From NCBI RefSeq assembly GCF_017309075.1, contig NZ_JAEMGS010000011.1:62001-126000 (forward strand): a DNA stretch of 64,000 nt. The letters run 5' to 3'. Made by a program: the position numbers and the translations under genes. The notes beneath the pieces are model-generated. The model did not search any database and had not been told where the DNA came from. It worked only from the letters and a program-made list of their open reading frames with translations. The stretch's first letter is position 1. Each line of letters opens with the position of its first letter. Source of the stretch: Motiliproteus sp. SC1-56 (lineage in GTDB: Bacteria > Pseudomonadota > Gammaproteobacteria > Pseudomonadales > Balneatricaceae). Below, one piece after another: positions 59,052-64,000 of the stretch.

Positions 59052-59486
59052 ATGAGTTATCAACGGGTGCTAATGGCAATCGACCTGACAGAAGAGTCAA
59101 GCCAGGTGGCCGACCGCGCCGTCGCATTATGCCGGGCAACGAACGCCCAACTCAGCCTGATTCATGTCATCGAGCCGCTAAGCTTCGCTTACGGCGGCGA
59201 TGTTCCCATGGACCTCTCCACCATCCAGGAGCAGCTTGACCAGCACGCTCAGGAGCGTCTGACCGAGTTTGCCGCGGGTCTCGGAATCCCGGTGCAGCAA
59301 CAATACGTGCTTACCGGCCACACCGAAAGCGAGATCCACCGCATCGCCAAACAGGACGACATCGACCTGGTAATCGTTGGAAGTCACGGCCGTCACGGCC
59401 TGGCCCTGCTGCTCGGCTCAACCGCCAACGGTGTACTCCACGGGGCCTCCTGTGACGTGCTGGCGGTGCGGGTGCACAGCGAGTGA
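59052..59486 (+). CDS. Universal stress protein (UspA family)
   Basis: A 144-aa cytosolic Usp-fold protein. The alpha/beta core begins YQRVLMAIDLTEESSQVADRAV, read in parts. The ATP-binding motif G-x2-G-x9-G-S/T is seen as GSHGRHGLALLLGSTANGV at about residues 114-132, so it is of the ATP-binding subtype. Members respond to stasis and stress, with partners unknown. GAACG precedes ATG 59052, a weak ribosome site. It is convergent with uup, 21 bp away. Confidence 0.93.
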   Translation: MSYQRVLMAIDLTEESSQVADRAVALCRATNAQLSLIHVIEPLSFAYGGDVPMDLSTIQEQLDQHAQERLTEFAAGLGIPVQQQYVLTGHTESEIHRIAKQDDIDLVIVGSHGRHGLALLLGSTANGVLHGASCDVLAVRVHSE

Positions 59487-59507
59487 GGAGCGCCTAACCC
59501 CCTTGCT

Positions 59508-61421
59508 CTAGCCGCCTTCCTGTAAGGCCTCGAGCTCGACCCAGCGTTCCATCGCGGCCTCCAGGGCCGCCTCGCTGGCCTGCAGCGCTTCCAGCCGGGC
59601 CGCCACCTGGGCGTGATCCTGCTGGTAGAAATCCGCAGCCGCGGTCTCTTCCTGCAGCGCCGCCACCTCCGCCTCCAGCGTCTCGAGGCGTGCGGGAAGC
59701 CCGTCGAGTTCGCGCTGCAGTTTGTAGCTGAGCTTGCGGGATGTCGGCTTATCCCTCACCGGGCTTGCCGGCTGCGCGGCCTTGACGGCGGCTGGCGGGC
59801 TCTTCTCATCCAGGGGCGCGATGGACGCCTGCAGTTCACCCCCCTGTCGCAGCCAATCTTCAAAGCCGCCCACGTACTCCCCGATCCGGCCGCCACCCTC
59901 AAACACCAGAGTGCTGGTCACCACGTTATCGATGAAGGCCCGGTCGTGACTCACCAGCAGCAGGGTGCCCTCGAACTCGCAGAGTATCTCCTCCAGCAGC
60001 TCAAGGGTTTCCAGGTCCAAGTCGTTGGTCGGCTCATCCATTACCAGCAGATTCGCCGGCTTGCTGAAGAGCCGGGCCAGGAGCAGGCGACTACGCTCTC
60101 CCCCGGAGAGCGAGCTCACTTTCGCCCGCGCCCGGGCCGGGGCAAAGAGAAAGTCCTCCAGGTAGCTGATCACGTGCCGTTGCTTACCGTTGAGACTGAT
60201 AAACTCGCGTCCTTCGGAGATGTTGTCGATCACCGTCTTGTCGGGGTCCAGCTGCTCCCGGAGCTGGTCAAAGTAAGCCACCTCCAGCCCAGTACCCAAT
60301 TCCACCTTGCCCTCGTCGGGCGCCAGGCGCCCGAGCAACAGCTTCAGCAGGGTACTTTTACCGGCGCCGTTGGGTCCCAGCAGCCCGATGCGGTCGCCTC
60401 GCAGGATGCGGGTGCTGAACTCCTTCACCAACGCATCCCGCCCATGGGAAAAGCTGATACCCTCGGCCTCCACCACCAGTTTTCCGGAGCGCTTAGCCTG
60501 CTCGAGGTTGAAGCTGGCCTTACCCTGCTGCTCCCGGCGCTCCTGGCGCTCTTCGCGCATGGCCTTAAGGGCCCTCACCCGCCCTTCGTTACGGGTGCGC
60601 CGGGCCTTGATACCCTGGCGGATCCAGACTTCTTCCGCGGCCAGCTGTTTGTCAAACAGAGCGTTGCGCCGCTCCTCTTCCGCCAACACCCGCTCCCGGT
60701 AATCCAGGAAGCTCGCGTAATCCCCCTCCCAACTCAACAGTCTGCCCCGGTCCAGCTCCACGATGCGGTTGGCCAGCCGCTGCAAAAAAGCACGGTCGTG
60801 GGTCACGAACAGCAGGGTTCCGGAAAACTCCAGCAGCTGCTCTTCCAGCCAGCGGATGGTGGGCAGGTCGAGGTGGTTGGTGGGCTCATCCAGAATCAGA
60901 ATGTCAGGTTCACCGATCAGCGCCCGCCCCAGGGCCACCCGGCGGCGCCAGCCGCCGGACAGGGCCCGCATCGGCTTCTCGGCAGGCAATCGCAGGCGGC
61001 TGAGGACGCGCTCGACCCGCTGTTCCAGATGCCAACCGTCCACGGCCTCGATGCGCTGCTGCAGGCTTTCCAGTTTTTTCAGCGCCTGGGGATCGCTGGC
61101 GCAGCCGGCCAGCGCGTCGTATTCGGCCAGAAGAGCCTGGACATCAGCCAGCCCCCCCGCCACCACCTCAGCAACGCTTTGTTCATCGGCGTGGGGCAGT
61201 TCCTGTTCCAGCACGCCAACGCGCAGGTGGGGCCGGCGCCAGGCCTGGCCACTGTCAAGCGGGGACGCGCCGCTGACCACTTTTAAAAGCGACGATTTTC
61301 CCGCGCCGTTACGGCCGATCAGGGCAATGCGCTCGCCGGGCTGCACGGTCCAGTCCACGTGGTCAAGCAGGGGATGATCGCCAAACGCCAGGCAGGCTTG
61401 ATCCAATCGAAAAAGCGCCAT
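59508..61421 (-). CDS. uup: ABC-F ATPase Uup
   Basis: A 637-aa ABC-F protein with two ATPase domains and no membrane part, which acts on ribosomes or on replication intermediates. The first Walker A is GRNGAGKSSLLK and its signature ALSGGWRRRVALGRAL. The second Walker A is GPNGAGKSTLLK and its signature SLSGGERSRLLLARL. Both have the LDEPTNHLDL-type Walker B. A C-terminal coiled coil (about 570-635), rich in Glu and Ala, is the Uup DNA-binding tail. ATG 61421 with GGGAG upstream is chosen; GTG 61427 is another option. Confidence 0.95.
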   Translation of the reverse strand: MALFRLDQACLAFGDHPLLDHVDWTVQPGERIALIGRNGAGKSSLLKVVSGASPLDSGQAWRRPHLRVGVLEQELPHADEQSVAEVVAGGLADVQALLAEYDALAGCASDPQALKKLESLQQRIEAVDGWHLEQRVERVLSRLRLPAEKPMRALSGGWRRRVALGRALIGEPDILILDEPTNHLDLPTIRWLEEQLLEFSGTLLFVTHDRAFLQRLANRIVELDRGRLLSWEGDYASFLDYRERVLAEEERRNALFDKQLAAEEVWIRQGIKARRTRNEGRVRALKAMREERQERREQQGKASFNLEQAKRSGKLVVEAEGISFSHGRDALVKEFSTRILRGDRIGLLGPNGAGKSTLLKLLLGRLAPDEGKVELGTGLEVAYFDQLREQLDPDKTVIDNISEGREFISLNGKQRHVISYLEDFLFAPARARAKVSSLSGGERSRLLLARLFSKPANLLVMDEPTNDLDLETLELLEEILCEFEGTLLLVSHDRAFIDNVVTSTLVFEGGGRIGEYVGGFEDWLRQGGELQASIAPLDEKSPPAAVKAAQPASPVRDKPTSRKLSYKLQRELDGLPARLETLEAEVAALQEETAAADFYQQDHAQVAARLEALQASEAALEAAMERWVELEALQEGG

Positions 61422-61548
61422 CAGCACTCCCTAGTTCCGGTAGAAAATTGGCTATTCTATCTTGAAATTGAACCTGGGTAGAGCGACGTAGACAAAGGCT
61501 GCAGTCATCCGGTAGTTTTCCAACCAGCACCCGTTTCCCGGAGGTCCC

Positions 61549-63648
61549 TTGACGTACCTTTGTAACCGCTCCCTCAACCCAGTGGGGAGCGCCTTGATTC
61601 TGATTCCGCTGTTGCTGTGGGGGCCGGCGAAGGCCCAAGAGGCGGCCGCCGTCGCCACCCAGATCGACGGCTCAACAACAACCAACTCCCAGGCTATCAA
61701 CACCCTTGCCCCCCCGTACGCTGCCGACCGTGCCGCCGACATCGCCCTGCCAGCCAAGGAAACCCTGACCCGTATGCGGGAGACCTACCGGGAGGCCCGC
61801 GAGGCCCTGGCCGATAAGGATCAGACGCGATTCGCAACGGCTCTGAAACTGCTGGAGGACTACCCGCTGCAACCCTACCTGGTTTACGAGCAGCATCTTC
61901 AGCAGCTGGACCAACTGGACCGAGCGACGCTTGAGACCTTTCGGAAGGAATACAGTTATACCCCCCTGCCAAGACGGCTGCACCGACACTGGCTCTCAAA
62001 CCTGGCTGCAGAAGAGCGCTGGCAGGGCCTTGTCGATAACTACGACCCCGCGCTGGCGGGCACCGGCCTTCGCTGTCAGAAGCTATGGGCCGACTACCAG
62101 CTGGGCCAACGCAGCGAAGCCCTGTCCCAAGTGCCTGACCTCTGGGTGGTAGGGGTTTCCCAGCCCCGTAGCTGTGACGCCCTGTTCAAAGCCTGGATCG
62201 ACGCCGGTGAGCAGACCGAGGACCATGCATGGGAGCGGTTCTGGCTCGCACTGGAGCGTAACCGCCCTCGCCTCGCCCGCTACCTGGTGCGGTTTCTGGA
62301 GGACAAAGAGCGTGTGCAATTGGCCGAGACCGCGCTTGGCCTTCACCGCCACCCCGAGCGGCTCACCGCCACGACACTCCCCGAAGACAACCGCGTCTAC
62401 CCGCGACTGGTTATTCACACCCTCAAGCGCCTCGGACGCCAGGATGGTCCCGCGGCCCTCGGGCTACTGGGCACGATGCAAAAAGAGCTGAAGCTAAGCG
62501 ATGATGAACTGTTTCGCATTCAACGGCGCATGGGGCTGCGCATGCTTCGCAGCTATCACCCCGAAAGCGAAACCTGGCTGCGGCGCATTGACTCGGGCTA
62601 CCAGGATCTGGAGCTGCTGGAGTGGCGCATCCGCTTTCAACTGCGCCAGGGCGACTGGGAAGGCGCAGGAGAACTTCTGGAAAAACTCCCGGCCAAGGAG
62701 CGTTTTGAGGACCGCTGGCGCTATTGGCAGGCACGTATCCTCGACAACGAGACCCGCGACGGCGCGACCCAAAAGGCGGAAGAGATCTACCAGGAACTTG
62801 CCAACGAACGCAGCTTCTACGGATTTTTGGCCAGCCACCGCCTGGGCCGCGGCTACAGCCTCAACAACCGCTCGAGCGATACCGACCATCATGCCCTGAC
62901 ACGGCTCGCGCAAGACCCCGCGCTGGTGCGAGCCCGGGAGCTGGTCTACCACAACCAGCTGACCCAGGCGCGCAGGGAGTGGGATCTGGCAACGGCGGAC
63001 TTCTCACGCGAGCAGCACTACCTGGCCGCCAAGCTGGCACGCCGCTGGGGCTGGTACGAGCAGGGCATCCGCTCGGCGATTGCCGCCCGCGAGTGGGACG
63101 ACCTGCTGATCCGGTTTCCGTCCCCTTACTCACGCGAAGTGCTGGATTACGCGAGCCGCTTTAAGATTGACACCTCCTGGGTCCTGGCCGTCGCCCGCCA
63201 GGAAAGCGCCTTTATGCCCGATGCCAGGTCCCACGCCGGTGCCGTGGGCCTGATGCAGCTGATGCCGGCCACCGCCAAGCAGACAGCGCGGTCGGTAGAG
63301 CTGAGCTACCAGGGGCCCCACCAACTCACGGACCCGGACATCAACATCCACCTGGGCAGCGCTTATCTGGCCAAGATGCTCAAACGCTACGAAGGGAACC
63401 GGGTACTGGCCACCGCCGCCTACAACGCGGGACCCGGACGGGTCAGTCGCTGGCTGCGCGAGCGGGGCGAGCTGCCGGTGGACGTCTGGATCGAGACCAT
63501 CCCCTTCGACGAAACCCGCCGCTACGTGCAAAACGTCTTGAGCTACTCGGTGATTTACGGAGATTTACTGGGATTCGGCAAGGAGTTTCTCAAACCGGCC
63601 GAAGCGCGCCCGCCGGCCGCCAGCCTGGAGCCGCGCGCCTCGGGCTAA
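61549..63648 (+). CDS. slt: Soluble lytic murein transglycosylase Slt
   Basis: Periplasmic enzyme that cuts the MurNAc-GlcNAc bond to 1,6-anhydro products. The 699-aa product has a signal peptide (about 1-29, ending AKA-QEA) and a long superhelical U/L region (about 45-500). The C-terminal SLT domain has the catalytic Glu552 in ARQESAFMPDARS and AGAVGLMQLMPATAKQ, with YNAGPGRVSRWL after it. It starts with TTG 61549, which has a strong GGAGG site 5-9 bp upstream and gives the proper signal peptide. It overlaps the MOSC gene by 3 bp at the 3' end. Confidence 0.95.
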   Translation: MTYLCNRSLNPVGSALILIPLLLWGPAKAQEAAAVATQIDGSTTTNSQAINTLAPPYAADRAADIALPAKETLTRMRETYREAREALADKDQTRFATALKLLEDYPLQPYLVYEQHLQQLDQLDRATLETFRKEYSYTPLPRRLHRHWLSNLAAEERWQGLVDNYDPALAGTGLRCQKLWADYQLGQRSEALSQVPDLWVVGVSQPRSCDALFKAWIDAGEQTEDHAWERFWLALERNRPRLARYLVRFLEDKERVQLAETALGLHRHPERLTATTLPEDNRVYPRLVIHTLKRLGRQDGPAALGLLGTMQKELKLSDDELFRIQRRMGLRMLRSYHPESETWLRRIDSGYQDLELLEWRIRFQLRQGDWEGAGELLEKLPAKERFEDRWRYWQARILDNETRDGATQKAEEIYQELANERSFYGFLASHRLGRGYSLNNRSSDTDHHALTRLAQDPALVRARELVYHNQLTQARREWDLATADFSREQHYLAAKLARRWGWYEQGIRSAIAAREWDDLLIRFPSPYSREVLDYASRFKIDTSWVLAVARQESAFMPDARSHAGAVGLMQLMPATAKQTARSVELSYQGPHQLTDPDINIHLGSAYLAKMLKRYEGNRVLATAAYNAGPGRVSRWLRERGELPVDVWIETIPFDETRRYVQNVLSYSVIYGDLLGFGKEFLKPAEARPPAASLEPRASG

Positions 63649-64000
63649 GCCAGCACGACCACCGGATCGCCGACCTGCAAACGCCCCTCGTTCTCCTGGA
63701 CCAGGTTCTGCCCGAACAGCACCTGGTTGCCAGCGCGGCGAAAGGCGGCGAGTGTTTTCAGAGGCTCCCTGCCCCGCTCGCCGGTGGCGGGGTCCACGGT
63801 GGTGACACGGCAACGCTCGCAGGGCTTGACCACGGAGAACACCACCTCGCCGATACGAATGCGGCGCCACTCATCCTCCTGAAAACCGCAGCCCCCGGAT
63901 ACCACCAGGTTGGGACGAAAGCGTGTCATGCTGACGGGCTCGGCAAGTCGCTCATTGAGCGCTGCAAGGGACGCCTGACTGATCAGAAGAAAGGGAAAAC
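63645..64000 (-). CDS. MOSC-domain protein, C-terminal part
   Basis: The 3' part of a gene that continues beyond the right edge of the window. Reading backwards from the internal Met, the frame stays open and gives FPFLLISQASLAALNERLAE before MTRFRPNLVVSGG. This is the typical C-terminal half of the YcbX-like MOSC sulfurase family, which has the PCERCRVTTVDPATG cysteine motif and ends with the VGDPVVVL strand. These proteins take part in molybdenum-enzyme or N-hydroxylated-base reduction pathways. The stop codon lies opposite the slt stop. Confidence 0.88.
   Translation of the reverse strand, partial: FPFLLISQASLAALNERLAEPVSMTRFRPNLVVSGGCGFQEDEWRRIRIGEVVFSVVKPCERCRVTTVDPATGERGREPLKTLAAFRRAGNQVLFGQNLVQENEGRLQVGDPVVVLA

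Noticed and set aside
59613-61286. Very long plus-strand open frame (557 aa) opposite uup; similar ones opposite topA, purB, purF and fimV
   Set aside because: In GC-rich genomes the strand opposite a real gene often stays open. These products are rich in His, Arg, Gln and Gly, have no family motifs, and lie exactly over highly conserved genes.

Overview
The window reads as a chromosomal segment of a GC-rich gammaproteobacterium, most likely a marine member of the Pseudomonadales/Oceanospirillales group. The clearest clue is gene order. The minus-strand run leuC-leuD-leuB-asd-fimV-truA-trpF-...-accD-folC-dedD-cvpA-purF-metZ, with a LysR gene divergent from leuC, follows the Pseudomonas arrangement. 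The exception is that trpB and trpA sit between trpF and accD, as in many other proteobacteria. lexA-sulA followed by a DUF6586 gene and topA also recalls Pseudomonas. No insertion sequence, prophage, CRISPR array, tRNA or rRNA gene was seen, so this is core genome with small accessory patches.

Layout. 1-5510: DUF599 membrane protein, rluE, hflD, purB, an alpha/beta hydrolase and trmJ. 5511-9518 is the oddest part: a 363-bp gene-free stretch with a good sigma70-type promoter, a shortened isocitrate-lyase-like protein without the catalytic motif, a small secreted protein, a possible 65-aa protein and a BatD-like protein without its usual partners. 9531-13349: a TIGR01777 epimerase, riboflavin synthase, and a diguanylate cyclase facing a PilZ protein; their 3' ends share a 21-bp triplicated repeat. 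Next comes a minus-strand redox/stress block to 16503: hemerythrin, anti-sigma, ECF sigma factor, DUF547 protein, AhpD-like protein and HAD dehalogenase. 16567-19197: a DMT exporter and a Cache-domain chemoreceptor, with an intrinsic terminator between them.

19447-36788 is the long biosynthetic run, all on the minus strand: methionine (metZ), purine (purF), folate (folC), fatty acid (accD), tryptophan (trpA, trpB, trpF), tRNA pseudouridine (truA), the pilus/polar hub protein FimV, aspartate-family synthesis (asd) and leucine (leuB, leuD, leuC). A divergent LysR regulator faces leuC across overlapping promoters that contain a perfect LysR-type box. 37850-40373 is a class III polyhydroxyalkanoate synthase operon (phaE-phaC) facing the regulator phaR. 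40612-50301: an MFS transporter, aroC, prmB, an Smr-domain nuclease, folE, a DUF4892/OmpA-like lipid- or wall-associated protein, a PglL-type O-oligosaccharyltransferase, gpsA and rhlB.

50430-54022 forms an SOS divergon: dinG and a glutaredoxin-like gene on one side, lexA and sulA on the other, with two LexA boxes between them. The remainder holds a DUF6586 protein, topA, three small conserved proteins, a universal stress protein, the ABC-F ATPase uup, soluble lytic transglycosylase slt and the C-terminal part of a MOSC-domain protein cut by the window edge.

I found no clearly new multi-gene system. The observations most worth following are the isocitrate-lyase-like pseudoenzyme with its own promoter, the lexA/dinG/glutaredoxin divergon, a 10-bp motif shared upstream of the ECF sigma and DUF547 genes, and the stop-codon-bearing tandem repeat between the cyclase and PilZ genes.
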